A stretch of 64,000 nt of DNA from UBA4416 sp048498515 (GCA_048498515.1 JBEHXV010000007.1:1-64000), one strand, 5' to 3'; counted from the first letter of the stretch, positions 25,034 to 34,255 are shown. Program-made: numbers and translations. The notes: generated by a model not told the origin, from the sequence alone.

Positions 25034-25064
25034 TTTGTTTTTATCGGGAAAAGACCTAATTTAA
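25034..25064 (+). promoter_or_regulatory. Candidate Bacteroidota promoter for the barrel/SPOR operon
   Basis: TTTG at 25034-25037 is followed, 19 bp later, by TAATTTAA at 25057-25064, close to the TAnnTTTG box. It lies ~22 bp before the ATG at 25087. Confidence 0.4.
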
Positions 25065-25086
25065 TCGATTATTAAACGATAAATTT

Positions 25087-26364
25087 ATGAACAGGATTTC
25101 TACAAAACTATCTTTATTGGCGGTTTGTTTATTCGTGTTAAGCACGTCTTATGCCCAACTATCGGTTACAGCGCAAGCTGGCGGACTAAAATTTTTAGGA
25201 GATGTTGGCAAAAAGAACAACGCTAACTTTTTTAGCGATATGCGTTTGGGTTACAACCTGGGCATAGAATACCGCATCGGTAAAGTGTTAGGAATAGGAA
25301 TTGACGGTATGTATGGCAAATTTGCCGGAACCGACAACGACAAGACATCCCATTTAAATTTCCAGTCAACTGTAATGGGTGGCGGGCTTAACCTGTTTGC
25401 TTTTTTCGACAGGCTTGGCGAAAAGGAAATGGCTGTAGCACCATACATTCAGGCCGGTTTTGGTTATTTAATGTTCGACCCTTATGGCGATTTACGCGAT
25501 AAAAATGGTACTGTTTACAATTACTGGTCAGATGGTTCCATCCGTAATTTATCCGAATCGGCCCAAAACGAGCCTTTTTCTGTTATTATGAAAAGGGATT
25601 ATAAATACGAAACGCAGCTAAAAGATTCGGTGGCAAAGTATTCCCGTAATACATTTTACATTCCATTAGGTCTGGGCGCTAAATTCCAAATGGGTTTCCG
25701 TACCAGCTTAAGAATAGGTGTTATGTACAACATCTGCATGAGCGATTACATTGATAATTATAAAAAAGGAGGTAACGACAGTTGGGCTTCTGCCAATGTT
25801 GGTATCAATATCCATTTCGGTAAAAAACCTAAAGATGCTTACAGTGGTGTTGACTTTAAATCGGTTGATAATTCTGATACCGATGGCGATGGTGTAAAAG
25901 ATTTGGATGACAGGTGCTTAGGTACGCCAAAAGGTGTGAAAGTGGATGGAAAAGGTTGTCCGGAAGATAAAGATGAGGACGGTATTTTTGATTACATGGA
26001 TAAAGAATTGACGACTAAAAAAGGAGCTTTGGTAGATGGTAATGGTGTTACCATTGACCAGGAAGCCATGGCTAAACGCCAGTTGGAGTGGGATAGCTTG
26101 TCAACCGAAAGAAGCGAAGGATTTAATGCCGCGCCAAGCCTTTCTTACTTACAGGAAATAGAGAACAAATCGAAAGAAACCAAAGCTCAAACAGGTGGTA
26201 AAACCAGTAGCATTCCTGCTGAGTTCCAGCCTGCCGATTTAAATAAAGATGGCTATATCTCCGCAAAAGAAATTACCCAAACCATTGATGGTTTCTTTGA
26301 AGGCGACACTAATTTTACCGTTGAAAAAATTAATAAGCTCATCGATTTCTTCTTTGAACAGTAA
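25087..26364 (+). CDS. Outer-membrane barrel protein with thrombospondin-3 repeats and EF-hand
   Basis: 425 residues with signal peptide (ends SYAQ, residue 23). Residues 25-250 alternate strands of an OmpW/OmpA-like barrel (GLKFLGDVG, MGGGLNLFAFFDR, YIQAGFGYLMFDP, FYIPLGLGAKFQMG). At ~260-305 there are thrombospondin type 3 calcium-binding repeats (DTDGDGVKDLDDRC and DKDEDGIFDYMDK). Near residue 385 an EF-hand-like loop, DLNKDGYISAKEI, is present. It opens a four-gene operon with very short spacers. Likely a Ca2+-dependent envelope organising protein (inference). Confidence 0.8.
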   Translation: MNRISTKLSLLAVCLFVLSTSYAQLSVTAQAGGLKFLGDVGKKNNANFFSDMRLGYNLGIEYRIGKVLGIGIDGMYGKFAGTDNDKTSHLNFQSTVMGGGLNLFAFFDRLGEKEMAVAPYIQAGFGYLMFDPYGDLRDKNGTVYNYWSDGSIRNLSESAQNEPFSVIMKRDYKYETQLKDSVAKYSRNTFYIPLGLGAKFQMGFRTSLRIGVMYNICMSDYIDNYKKGGNDSWASANVGINIHFGKKPKDAYSGVDFKSVDNSDTDGDGVKDLDDRCLGTPKGVKVDGKGCPEDKDEDGIFDYMDKELTTKKGALVDGNGVTIDQEAMAKRQLEWDSLSTERSEGFNAAPSLSYLQEIENKSKETKAQTGGKTSSIPAEFQPADLNKDGYISAKEITQTIDGFFEGDTNFTVEKINKLIDFFFEQ

Positions 26365-26373
26365 CGCAACAAT

Positions 26374-27783
26374 ATGATAAAACCATTCATTATTTTATTT
26401 AACACTGTATCTGTATTTTTATTCAGTTTTTTCTTCGGCGATACACCTGTAGCAATTACCGGCAATTTTCCAAAGAATGCCAAACCCGGAACTGAATTTC
26501 CAGTGGAAATAAAAATTAATAAAGGTAATATTGGTGGCTTTGCCAAGTTTCAGATAGAAGTCCCTCAGGGCTTTACCGTTAAGGAATCAGATAGTAAAGG
26601 CGGTAATTTTTCGTTTGCCACTAATATTGGTAAAATCATCTGGACTTCCACCCCAAGCGATCCGGAATTTACGGTGAAAGTTATTTTGGTAACCGACGCG
26701 TCGGTATCAGGGCCAAAAACCATTGGGGCTAAATTCTCATACGTTAACAATAACAATAAAGAAGTGGTTGATATGACACCCGCTGAGGTAATGATTGGCG
26801 AAGGTTCTGCCGAAACCCCTGTTGCAGCTACCACTACACAGCCCCAGTCAACGCCACCGGCGGCAAGTGCCGATAACAGCGCTTCATCAACACAACCTGC
26901 AAGCAGCCCTTCGGGCAATACAGGCCAATCGCTGGATAACCCCGTTGAGCCGAACTCGACTGTAATTTGCTCACGAACCATATCCAATGGAGCTACTGCC
27001 AACGAAATGAATGTGGAAGTAAAGATCAAAAAACCGGGCATAAAAGGTTTTGCCAAATACCAGGAAGTATTACCGGCAGGCTATAATGCCAAAGGTGTAA
27101 AAACAAACGGCAGTTCATTTTCAGTATCCGATGGTAAAGCCAAATTTGTTTGGGTGTCCCTGCCACCTGAAGATGAAATGATTATTTCCTATGTGCTCGA
27201 AAAAAGTGAATCGGCTTCGGCTGACGCGAAATTAGAGAATGGTGAATTCTCGTACCTGGAAAGCGATCAGACCAAAAAAGTAAAAATGCCGGTTGAGGCC
27301 GTTAAAGCGGGAGCAGCCACCTCGGAACCTGTTGTGAATAATGCAACCACTACTCAAACAGTTGCCGGAACAGTAACGCAGCCAACAACCGCGGTTACAA
27401 CTGCTGAGCCGGTAGCAAATACCAATACAGCAACCACAGAGCCCGTAAAAAATACAACTACCGAACCGGTGGCAACCAATACAGTAGCCAAAAAAGAAGG
27501 CAATGTGAAATACGCTGTACAGGTTGGCGCTTTCAGGAACGCCATCGAATCGGACGTATTAGCCAAAAAATTCAATATTTCAGAAACAATTAAAAGTGAA
27601 ATGGCCGAAGGCTACAGCAAGTTTATGGTTGGTGGTTTTGGTGAGTATAAAGAGGCTCGTAATCATAGGGAAGACATGAAACAAAAAGGCTGTAACAGCG
27701 CGTTTGTGGTTGCTTATAATGGGGCTAAACGAATTACGGTTCAGGAAGCTTTAATGATCACCAGCCAAAAATGGTATAAATAA
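26374..27783 (+). CDS. Secreted protein with two internal beta-domain repeats and C-terminal SPOR domain
   Basis: 469 residues. A hydrophobic N-terminal segment (IILFNTVSVFLFSFFF) is the export signal. Two related ~100-residue modules (about 24-125 and 210-295) share the pattern GxxGFAKFQIEVPQGFTV ... GKIIWTSTPSDPEF versus GIKGFAKYQEVLPAGYNA ... GKAKFVWVSLPPEDEM, so the gene arose by internal duplication. A Thr/Ala/Pro linker follows, then a SPOR domain at ~378-460 (KYAVQVGAFRNAIESDVLAKKF ... FMVGGFGEYKEA), which binds denuded peptidoglycan in other bacteria. Starts 9 bp after the barrel gene. Confidence 0.8.
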   Translation: MIKPFIILFNTVSVFLFSFFFGDTPVAITGNFPKNAKPGTEFPVEIKINKGNIGGFAKFQIEVPQGFTVKESDSKGGNFSFATNIGKIIWTSTPSDPEFTVKVILVTDASVSGPKTIGAKFSYVNNNNKEVVDMTPAEVMIGEGSAETPVAATTTQPQSTPPAASADNSASSTQPASSPSGNTGQSLDNPVEPNSTVICSRTISNGATANEMNVEVKIKKPGIKGFAKYQEVLPAGYNAKGVKTNGSSFSVSDGKAKFVWVSLPPEDEMIISYVLEKSESASADAKLENGEFSYLESDQTKKVKMPVEAVKAGAATSEPVVNNATTTQTVAGTVTQPTTAVTTAEPVANTNTATTEPVKNTTTEPVATNTVAKKEGNVKYAVQVGAFRNAIESDVLAKKFNISETIKSEMAEGYSKFMVGGFGEYKEARNHREDMKQKGCNSAFVVAYNGAKRITVQEALMITSQKWYK

Positions 27784-27818
27784 CCTTTTTGTTTTTACAG
27801 TGTATAAGCTTTAACCCG

Positions 27819-30092
27819 ATGCTTAAAAGAGTACTATTTATAACGTTAATGTCCGTTTGTTTTTTTGCAAAAGCACAAACCGACCCTTCTGTTACAAATA
27901 CCTCGGCTGTTAAAAAAGACAGTACTTCCAAAAAACAAAAGGAACAAGCGGCCCCTCCAAAATTGGGTGATGTATTCCACCCAAAAGTAGCTTTAGGAGC
28001 AGGGATGCTTTCATTTCATGGCGATTTGTATGCCAGGCATTACCAGGCGCCCTGGACCGCCAAAATTGGTTACGACCTCAATATTTCACAACGTTTGTTT
28101 AAACCTTTGCAGTTGAATTTTAACATCCTGTTTGGTAAGCTCGGCGCAAACGAATGGATTGATAACCGCCAGGAAAACTTCCAATCCGAGATCCGCGCCG
28201 GAGGCTTAAGTTTGTTGTACGACTTTGGGAATTTTATTCCCGATAAATGCCGTCTTCGTCCATGGATCTCAGCGGGTGTAAGCTCATTTGAATTTTTATC
28301 GAAAACCGACCTCAAAGACAGGTACGGAAATACCTATTATTACTGGAGCGATGGTTCCATAAAAAACATGGCTGAAAATGATCCCAATGCAGCCAACGCG
28401 GTTAACTTGAACAGGGATTATTATTATGAGAGCGACATCAGGGAACTCAACAAGGATGGTTTTGGTAAATACCAGGAACGTGCCTGGGCATTTCCGGTTG
28501 GAGCCGGCGCTTTAATGAAAGTAACCGACAGGGTTGATTTTAAGATCGGCTTTCAGTATTATTTTACAACCACCGACTATATTGATGGCATTACCAATAA
28601 TAGTTTAGGTACAAGAGCGGGCACACGACAAAAAGATAATTTTGTGTACACCTCTTTCTCGGTGCAGTACGATCTGGTGTTGAAGAAGAAATCGAAGATC
28701 GATACGCTGCCTGATAATTATTTTGATGACGTTGACTGGCTGGCCATTGATAATGGCGACTATGATAAAGATGGCGTTAAAGACTGGGATGATAAATGCC
28801 ACGGTACCCCTGAAGGTGTGAAAGTGGATGCCTTTGGTTGTCCTTACGACGATGATAATGACGGTGTGCCTAATCACGCGGATGAAGAACTGGCTTCGCC
28901 GGCAGGAGTAGAGGTGAACCCGCAGGGTGTAGCGCGAACCGATGACTACTGGCAACAATGGTACGACCAATACATGGATTCGGGTAACCTGGTGAAGAAG
29001 GAAGTGATCGAGAATTTTTATGCTGCTAAAAAAGACAGCTCTGCCAACGCTACACAGGCGTCGAAAAGCGATAAAGCCTATACGGTGGAACTGGCGCGTT
29101 ATTCGGGACCTGTACCTAATGATGAGATGGCGTATCTCTTAAGTATTGGAGATGTGAAATCGACCATATTGCCCGATAACTCAACCGTATTGTACACAGC
29201 AGGTACCTATAAGGAAATTGCAAATGCGGTGAAACGCAGGGATGAGTTCAGGGCCGAAGGCAATAAAAAATCGCAGGTGGGTTATTTTAAAGAAGGTGAC
29301 CTGATTACGTTATCGGATGAGGAAATAAGCAAATTGATGGATGAGAGTAAAAAAGCAGCGGAATTAATAGCAGCCAGCAATGCCACATCCGCGGCAACTA
29401 CCAATACCTCCGCAGCTGCAACAAACTCGTCTTCCGCTACAACCAATAATGGTGGCAATAATGGAACAGGAGGAACCTTTGCGCCATCCGATGAAAATGA
29501 ATTTGCAAAAGGCGATATCGTTTACCGTGTGCAATTAGGCGCCTACAAAAACAGGATCTCGAAAGAAGTGTTCAGGAATGCCGGCAACGTACTGGAATTG
29601 AAAACCGACGATAATTATTTCCGCTATACTACCAAAGGATTTAAAACCATACAGGGTGCCGCCAACCTGAAGGCCGACCTGGTACTGGAAGGTTATGGCG
29701 ATGCTTTTATTACAGCGTACAAAGACGGGAAACGCATCCCGATGAGTGAAACCAAGGCAACCATGGAAACCACCGAAAAAGAAGATATTACGGATAAAGG
29801 TAATTTCAGTTCGGTCGATAAATCATTGATTAGCTTTAAAGTGCAGTTAGGTGCGCTCCGTAAGGCAGGAAGCAATGACATGGAGGAAAAAACAAAAGAC
29901 CTGAAAGATGTAGAGAAACAAGGCACAGGTTCGGGTATGATCCGTTACACTACCGGAACTTTTAAAAGCTACAACGATGCCGATAAATACCGCCAAAGTT
30001 TAACAGATCAGGGTTTTGTGGAAGCATTTGTTATTGCTACCTTTAAGGGAGAGATCATCTCCATACAGGAAGCACAGGAATTATTAAAATAA
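27819..30092 (+). CDS. Large outer-membrane protein: barrel, thrombospondin-3 repeats and three SPOR-like domains
   Basis: 757 residues from the ATG at 27819 (MLKRVLFITLMSVCFFAKAQ, signal peptide); the frame back to 27789 is a TTG extension and is less likely. The N-terminal 290 residues form a barrel resembling the first gene of the operon (e.g. YYYWSDGSIKNMAEN). Thrombospondin-3 repeats lie at ~311-355 (DYDKDGVKDWDDKC, DDDNDGVPNHADE). Three SPOR-like domains follow at ~418-490, 566-640 (VYRVQLGAYKNRISKEVF) and 670-757 (FKVQLGALRKAGSNDMEE). Linking of outer membrane, calcium and cell wall is the inferred role. Confidence 0.8.
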   Translation: MLKRVLFITLMSVCFFAKAQTDPSVTNTSAVKKDSTSKKQKEQAAPPKLGDVFHPKVALGAGMLSFHGDLYARHYQAPWTAKIGYDLNISQRLFKPLQLNFNILFGKLGANEWIDNRQENFQSEIRAGGLSLLYDFGNFIPDKCRLRPWISAGVSSFEFLSKTDLKDRYGNTYYYWSDGSIKNMAENDPNAANAVNLNRDYYYESDIRELNKDGFGKYQERAWAFPVGAGALMKVTDRVDFKIGFQYYFTTTDYIDGITNNSLGTRAGTRQKDNFVYTSFSVQYDLVLKKKSKIDTLPDNYFDDVDWLAIDNGDYDKDGVKDWDDKCHGTPEGVKVDAFGCPYDDDNDGVPNHADEELASPAGVEVNPQGVARTDDYWQQWYDQYMDSGNLVKKEVIENFYAAKKDSSANATQASKSDKAYTVELARYSGPVPNDEMAYLLSIGDVKSTILPDNSTVLYTAGTYKEIANAVKRRDEFRAEGNKKSQVGYFKEGDLITLSDEEISKLMDESKKAAELIAASNATSAATTNTSAAATNSSSATTNNGGNNGTGGTFAPSDENEFAKGDIVYRVQLGAYKNRISKEVFRNAGNVLELKTDDNYFRYTTKGFKTIQGAANLKADLVLEGYGDAFITAYKDGKRIPMSETKATMETTEKEDITDKGNFSSVDKSLISFKVQLGALRKAGSNDMEEKTKDLKDVEKQGTGSGMIRYTTGTFKSYNDADKYRQSLTDQGFVEAFVIATFKGEIISIQEAQELLK

Positions 30093-30098
30093 TATTGC

Positions 30099-30353
30099 AT
30101 GAGAAGCATTGTTCTGTTTATCATCCTCTTTATTTCGCTAGGAATAAAAGCGCAGGAGCAGCCTAAGAAAAAAGGCGCGCCACCGCCACCAAGCCAGGAA
30201 CGATCTATTAATGAACCGGGCATTAAGCCAAAGAAAAAAGAAGCGGCTAAGACAAGGGCGGCCGATGATATGCCGGCACCTGCACCACCACCCGCTGCTC
30301 CACCGCCCCCACCGGCACCGGAAAAGAAAGATACTTTAAGGAAGCCGGAATAA
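30099..30353 (+). CDS. Small Pro/Lys-rich secreted protein
   Basis: 84 residues: a signal peptide (IVLFIILFISLGIKAQ) followed by PKKKGAPPPPSQE, then a Pro-Ala-Lys tail (PAPAPPPAAPPPPPAPEKKD). Starts 6 bp after the SPOR barrel gene and so is the last gene of the operon. It may be a flexible linker or a peptide displayed on the envelope. No domain recognised. Confidence 0.65.
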   Translation: MRSIVLFIILFISLGIKAQEQPKKKGAPPPPSQERSINEPGIKPKKKEAAKTRAADDMPAPAPPPAAPPPPPAPEKKDTLRKPE

Positions 30354-30416
30354 AATCAGGTAGTAGTTATAACACCGTAGAGAAAATCCCGGGTAACATG
30401 TCTTGACTGGAATCAA

Positions 30417-30581
30417 AATCCCGAAGGGATTCAACATGAATAGAGAAAAATTAAAAAAAACAATTACAACCCTGAAGGGGTTGAATATTTCTGATCAAAC
30501 AATTTTTGAATATTCGACCCCGTCAGGGTCGTGCGCAATTATTACATTGAATTGCTATTCATGTTGAATCCCTTCGGGATT
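30417..30581. repeat. Nested inverted repeats between two operons
   Basis: A perfect 27-bp inverted repeat (30417-30443 and 30555-30581; AATCCCGAAGGGATTCAACA is the start of the left arm) encloses a second inverted pair (30467-30489 and 30509-30531) matching 20 of 23 bases. Both arms belong to the same dispersed CCCTTCAGGG-type family as 1940-2100. The region is non-coding and lies between a plus-strand operon end and the minus-strand dxs end. Confidence 0.85.
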
Positions 30582-30621
30582 CTGACAGATGCAACTAATA
30601 GTTATTAAAATAAGTGAAAAC

Positions 30622-30649
30622 AAAAAAGGAGCGATACCGCTCCCTTTTT
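30622..30649. terminator. Bidirectional terminator between the SPOR operon and dxs
   Basis: Stem GGAGCG / CGCTCC (30628-30633 and 30638-30643), ATAC loop, with A-run before and T-run after on the plus strand and the reverse on the minus strand, so it can serve dxs (minus) and the plus-strand operon. Confidence 0.75.
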
Positions 30650-30669
30650 CATATTAATAGTTTTTTGGA

Positions 30670-32619
30670 CTAACCTATTTTCACCGATTTCTTTTCCTTC
30701 AATAGTTCCAACACTTCATTCTGAATTTGTTGTACTGAAAAACCACATTCTTCATACAGTTCTTTTGGCTCGCCATGTTCAATAAATTGGTCAGGAATGC
30801 CTAAGCGTTTTACCTGGGCCATGTAGCCATGATCGGCCATGAATTCAAGCACAGCGCTGCCCACACCGCCTACAATAGTTCCATCTTCAATGGTAATTAT
30901 TTTTTTGTAGCGGGCAAATACTTCATGCAGCATGGTTTCATCCAAAGGTTTTGCAAAACGTAAATCGTAGTGCGCTATGCTGATATTTTGTTTTTCCAGT
31001 TCTTCAATAGCTTTCGCAGCAAAGTTTCCGGGATGACCTAAAGATAAAATGGCTACATCTTTTCCATCTTTTAATTTTCTTCCCTTACCAACCTCTATTT
31101 TTTTGAACGGTGTTTTCCAGTCAACCATTACGCCATTCCCTCTTGGGTAGCGAATGCTGAAAGCGCCTTGCACTTCATCCAGTTGCGCTGTGTACATTAA
31201 GTTACGCAGCTCTTCCTCATTCATTGGCGCGCTCACTATCATGTTAGGAATGCAACGGAAGTAAGCAATGTCAAACGCCCCATGGTGTGTAGGCCCGTCG
31301 GCGCCGGCAATGCCGCCCCTGTCCAAACAAAACACCACTTTTAAATTCTGTAAAGCTACATCATGCACAACCTGGTCGTAGGCGCGTTGCATGAAGGATG
31401 AATAGATATTGCAGAAAGGCACTAATCCCTGCGTTGCCAAACCGGCACTGAAGGTAACAGCGTGCTGCTCGGCAATACCCACATCAAATGCACGATCGGG
31501 CATGGCTTTCATCATAATATTCAATGAACAGCCCGATGGCATGGCGGGAGTAATTCCCATAATTTTTTTGTTTTGTTCGGCCAGTTCCACAATGGTATGC
31601 CCAAACACATCCTGGTATTTTGGCGGCTGAGGTTCTTTAGGAACTACTTTAATGATCTCACCGGTGTCTTTATTAAACAATCCCGGAGAGTGCCAGATGG
31701 TTTCGTTGCCTTCTTCCGAGAACTTGTAACCTTTTCCTTTTTTAGTAAGGACGTGCAATATTTTTGGTCCCGGAATATCTTTCAGATCGGCCATAATTTT
31801 GGTCAAACGAACCACATCGTGGCCATCAACCGGACCAAAATAACGGAACTTTAAGGACTCAAATAAATTACTTTGTTTAAGCAAAGAAGTCTTAACCGCG
31901 TTCTCCAGTTTGGAAGCAATTTCCTGCGCGTTTGGTCCAAATTTGCTGATCTTGCCCAATAGTTCCCAAACTTTATCTTTTGTTTTGTTATAGGTATGGG
32001 AAGTGGTAATATCGGTTAAATAATCCCTTAAAGCGCCAACGTTAGGATCAATGCTCATGCAGTTGTCGTTGAGTACAACCAGTAAGTTGGCATTTTCAAC
32101 GCCCGCGTGGTTCAGGGCCTCAAAAGCCATTCCGGCAGTCATGGAGCCATCACCAATGACGGCAATGTGTTGTTTATCCTTTATGCCTTTGTATTTGCTG
32201 GCAACCGCCATGCCCAGGGCGCCACCAATGGAAGTGGAGGAGTGCCCAACGCCAAAGGTATCGTACTCGCTTTCCGAACGTTTTGGAAAACCACTAATGC
32301 CCTTGTAAATACGGTTTGTATGGAACACATCACGGCGACCTGTAATGATCTTATGGCCGTACGCCTGGTGGCCAACGTCCCACACCAGCTGGTCGTAAGG
32401 CGTATTAAAGATATAATGTAAAGCGGTGGTAAGTTCTACAACGCCTAAGGAAGCACCAAAATGCCCGCCTTTTACCGATACAATATCAATGATGAATTGA
32501 CGAAGTTCAGCGCAAAACTGCTCTAACTGTTCTTCTTTTAATTTTTTCAAATCGGCCGGAGAATTAACCTTAGCCAATAACTCGCCGGGAATAACCCCGG
32601 AACCTTTTACAATTTCCAT
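30670..32619 (-). CDS. dxs: 1-deoxy-D-xylulose-5-phosphate synthase
   Basis: 649 residues, typical. Thiamine diphosphate-dependent first step of the MEP pathway, condensing pyruvate and glyceraldehyde-3-phosphate; also feeds thiamine and pyridoxal synthesis. Seen: the GHQAYGHKIITGRR and GHSSTSIGGALGMA N-terminal motifs, GDGSMTAGMAFEALNHAG (TPP/Mg binding), GPVDGHD, CLDRGGIAGADGPTHHG and the late IEDGTIVGGVGSAVLE. It is separated from its neighbours by terminators and a spacer, so it is likely monocistronic. Confidence 0.97.
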   Translation of the reverse strand: MEIVKGSGVIPGELLAKVNSPADLKKLKEEQLEQFCAELRQFIIDIVSVKGGHFGASLGVVELTTALHYIFNTPYDQLVWDVGHQAYGHKIITGRRDVFHTNRIYKGISGFPKRSESEYDTFGVGHSSTSIGGALGMAVASKYKGIKDKQHIAVIGDGSMTAGMAFEALNHAGVENANLLVVLNDNCMSIDPNVGALRDYLTDITTSHTYNKTKDKVWELLGKISKFGPNAQEIASKLENAVKTSLLKQSNLFESLKFRYFGPVDGHDVVRLTKIMADLKDIPGPKILHVLTKKGKGYKFSEEGNETIWHSPGLFNKDTGEIIKVVPKEPQPPKYQDVFGHTIVELAEQNKKIMGITPAMPSGCSLNIMMKAMPDRAFDVGIAEQHAVTFSAGLATQGLVPFCNIYSSFMQRAYDQVVHDVALQNLKVVFCLDRGGIAGADGPTHHGAFDIAYFRCIPNMIVSAPMNEEELRNLMYTAQLDEVQGAFSIRYPRGNGVMVDWKTPFKKIEVGKGRKLKDGKDVAILSLGHPGNFAAKAIEELEKQNISIAHYDLRFAKPLDETMLHEVFARYKKIITIEDGTIVGGVGSAVLEFMADHGYMAQVKRLGIPDQFIEHGEPKELYEECGFSVQQIQNEVLELLKEKKSVKIG

Positions 32620-32727
32620 TAATACAAAGATAAACTATTTTATGAATTGTAAAAACGTGATTTTTAAGCCTTTATTAGGCTTTTGGGCGTTAACAAACGT
32701 TAAACTTCAGGCCTGGAAAACAGGAAA

Positions 32728-33138
32728 TTAAGCCTTGAGTTCCTTTTCTTCTTTCCTGATCTCAACCCCTTCTTTTTTAATGCTGGTGCGTATTAAAAAG
32801 AAAAGGCTCATGTAAATATTGGACAACCACACCAGGGCAAAGCCTGCAATGATGTAGCCCCGCCAATCGTTTATGAGCAGTTTGTATTTGGTAAGAGCCA
32901 GGAATAATACGGTGACGTAAAAACTAAAACAATACTCGCAGGTGAAAATGTAAAAAAATTTTCTCAGTAACAGCGATTTTCGTTCGGTAGAGCATTTCTG
33001 GCAATATTCCCTCGGTTCCCTGAAAATCTCTTCATGTGTTACAATCCAGGCCACGCAGGATATGGGAAGCGGAAGAATGAAAAGCCATATGAGTTGTGTG
33101 GATAGGTCCATTGCAGAGCTGTTAAAATTTGGTGCCAT
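32728..33138 (-). CDS. Small membrane protein with cysteine pairs
   Basis: 136 residues; three probable transmembrane helices (QLIWLFILPLPISCVAWIV, FSFYVTVLFLALTKY, YIIAGFALVWLSNIYMSLFFLI). Cys pairs CQKC and CEYC lie in the loop between the first and second helix, suggesting a metal site or disulfides. ATG at 33111 (MDLSTQ) is an alternative start. I recognise no family for certain. Between selD and this gene lies a dispersed inverted repeat, so they are probably separately transcribed. Confidence 0.65.
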   Translation of the reverse strand: MAPNFNSSAMDLSTQLIWLFILPLPISCVAWIVTHEEIFREPREYCQKCSTERKSLLLRKFFYIFTCEYCFSFYVTVLFLALTKYKLLINDWRGYIIAGFALVWLSNIYMSLFFLIRTSIKKEGVEIRKEEKELKA

Positions 33139-33145
33139 GATCGGG

Positions 33146-33216
33146 TGTCACTTCGAGCGGAGTCGAGAAGTGTTCTAAGACTGTTAAATAGGTTCTCGAC
33201 TCCGCTCGAACTGACA
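33146..33216. repeat. Dispersed inverted-repeat element (TGTCAnTTCGAG family)
   Basis: Two 24-bp arms, 33146-33169 and 33193-33216, are inverted copies with one mismatch; the inner 18 bp (TTCGAGCGGAGTCGAGAA) are perfect. It lies just beyond the selD stop, before the membrane-protein start. Matching outer arms occur at 22672 and 53771. Confidence 0.85.
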
Positions 33217-33223
33217 AAAAACG

Positions 33224-34252
33224 TCAAACAAACACGATCCTGTTTTCCTGCCCCGAAGAAATGTTTCCGATCTTTGCAAAATACTGCCCTTCGGCATTTA
33301 AAAATGCATCCATCTCGGTTTCATAAGCCGGATCAATGCTAAATAACAAACCGCCATTGGTTTGAGGATCGCAATAAAAAATAAAATCAAGGTCCGTCAT
33401 GCCCGCAATGTGTTTTGCCTGGTCGTTATAGTTTCGGGTGGTATTATCGGGAAATACAAATTGTTGCGCGTATGTTTTTGCTTCGGGTATAATGGGCAAA
33501 GTTTCTTTTGTAATAAGGGCCGATAAGCCCGAACCGGAAAGCATTTCCAGTAAATGCCCCGCGAAACCAAAACCGGTTACGTCTGTCATGGCATTTACAT
33601 AGCCGCATGTTCCCAGCTTTTCGCCAATGGAGTTTAATGACGCAGTTTGTTCCAGCAATAAAGCATATTCATTCTCTTTCAATAACCCTCTTTTTAACGC
33701 GGTGCTCAACACACCAATACCCAAAGGCTTGGTAATATACAGAAGATCGTTTTGTTTAATGGTATTGTTTTTTTTGAGGTTTTCTTTTTTCACCATGCCC
33801 GTTACAGCCAACCCAAACAAGGGCTCCTGTGTATCCACACTGTGTCCGCCGGCTAAAGGAATGCCTGCTTTTGCACAAATTTCCTGCGCGCCTTTAATAA
33901 CCTGTTGTGCAACACTTGCCGGAATTTTATCGACCGGCCAGCCCAGGATGGCAATTGCCATTAATGGCTTTCCACCCATGGCATACACATCGCTGATGGC
34001 GTTGCAGGCAGCTATTTTTCCAAAATCAAACGCGTCATCAACAATGGGCGTAAAAAAATCGGTTGTGCTGATGATGCAGTTGTCATTTTCTGTTTCGTAC
34101 ACAGCGGCATCGTCCTTACTGTCATTACCAACCAATAAATTCTTAAAATAAACATCCTGTTTACAACCGTTTAAAATTTCTTCTAGAACTGCGGGAGCTA
34201 TTTTGCAGCCACAACCCGATGCTTTACTGTATTGCGTTAGTTTTACCGACAT
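33224..34252 (-). CDS. selD: Selenide, water dikinase
   Basis: 342 residues. Makes selenophosphate from selenide and ATP. The active-site motif is SGCGCK, with Cys14 and Lys17, i.e. the cysteine form rather than selenocysteine. Further motifs: TDFFTPIVDDAFDFG, ISDVYAMGGKPLMA and GGHSVDTQEP. Starts 3 bp after mnmH ends, so both come from one transcript that serves selenouridine formation in tRNA. No selA/selB or Sec-tRNA gene is seen here. Confidence 0.97.
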   Translation of the reverse strand: MSVKLTQYSKASGCGCKIAPAVLEEILNGCKQDVYFKNLLVGNDSKDDAAVYETENDNCIISTTDFFTPIVDDAFDFGKIAACNAISDVYAMGGKPLMAIAILGWPVDKIPASVAQQVIKGAQEICAKAGIPLAGGHSVDTQEPLFGLAVTGMVKKENLKKNNTIKQNDLLYITKPLGIGVLSTALKRGLLKENEYALLLEQTASLNSIGEKLGTCGYVNAMTDVTGFGFAGHLLEMLSGSGLSALITKETLPIIPEAKTYAQQFVFPDNTTRNYNDQAKHIAGMTDLDFIFYCDPQTNGGLLFSIDPAYETEMDAFLNAEGQYFAKIGNISSGQENRIVFV

Positions 34253-34255
34253 GGT

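Noticed and set aside
26565..27056. 163-codon minus-strand frame inside the SPOR gene
   Set aside because: Shadow; the plus-strand frame has a SPOR domain and operon context.
33627..34151. 174-codon plus-strand frame inside selD
   Set aside because: SelD motifs on the minus strand are complete; antisense frame lacks domains.
33224..34252. Selenocysteine codon in selD
   Set aside because: The active-site codon encodes Cys (SGCGCK), no in-frame TGA.
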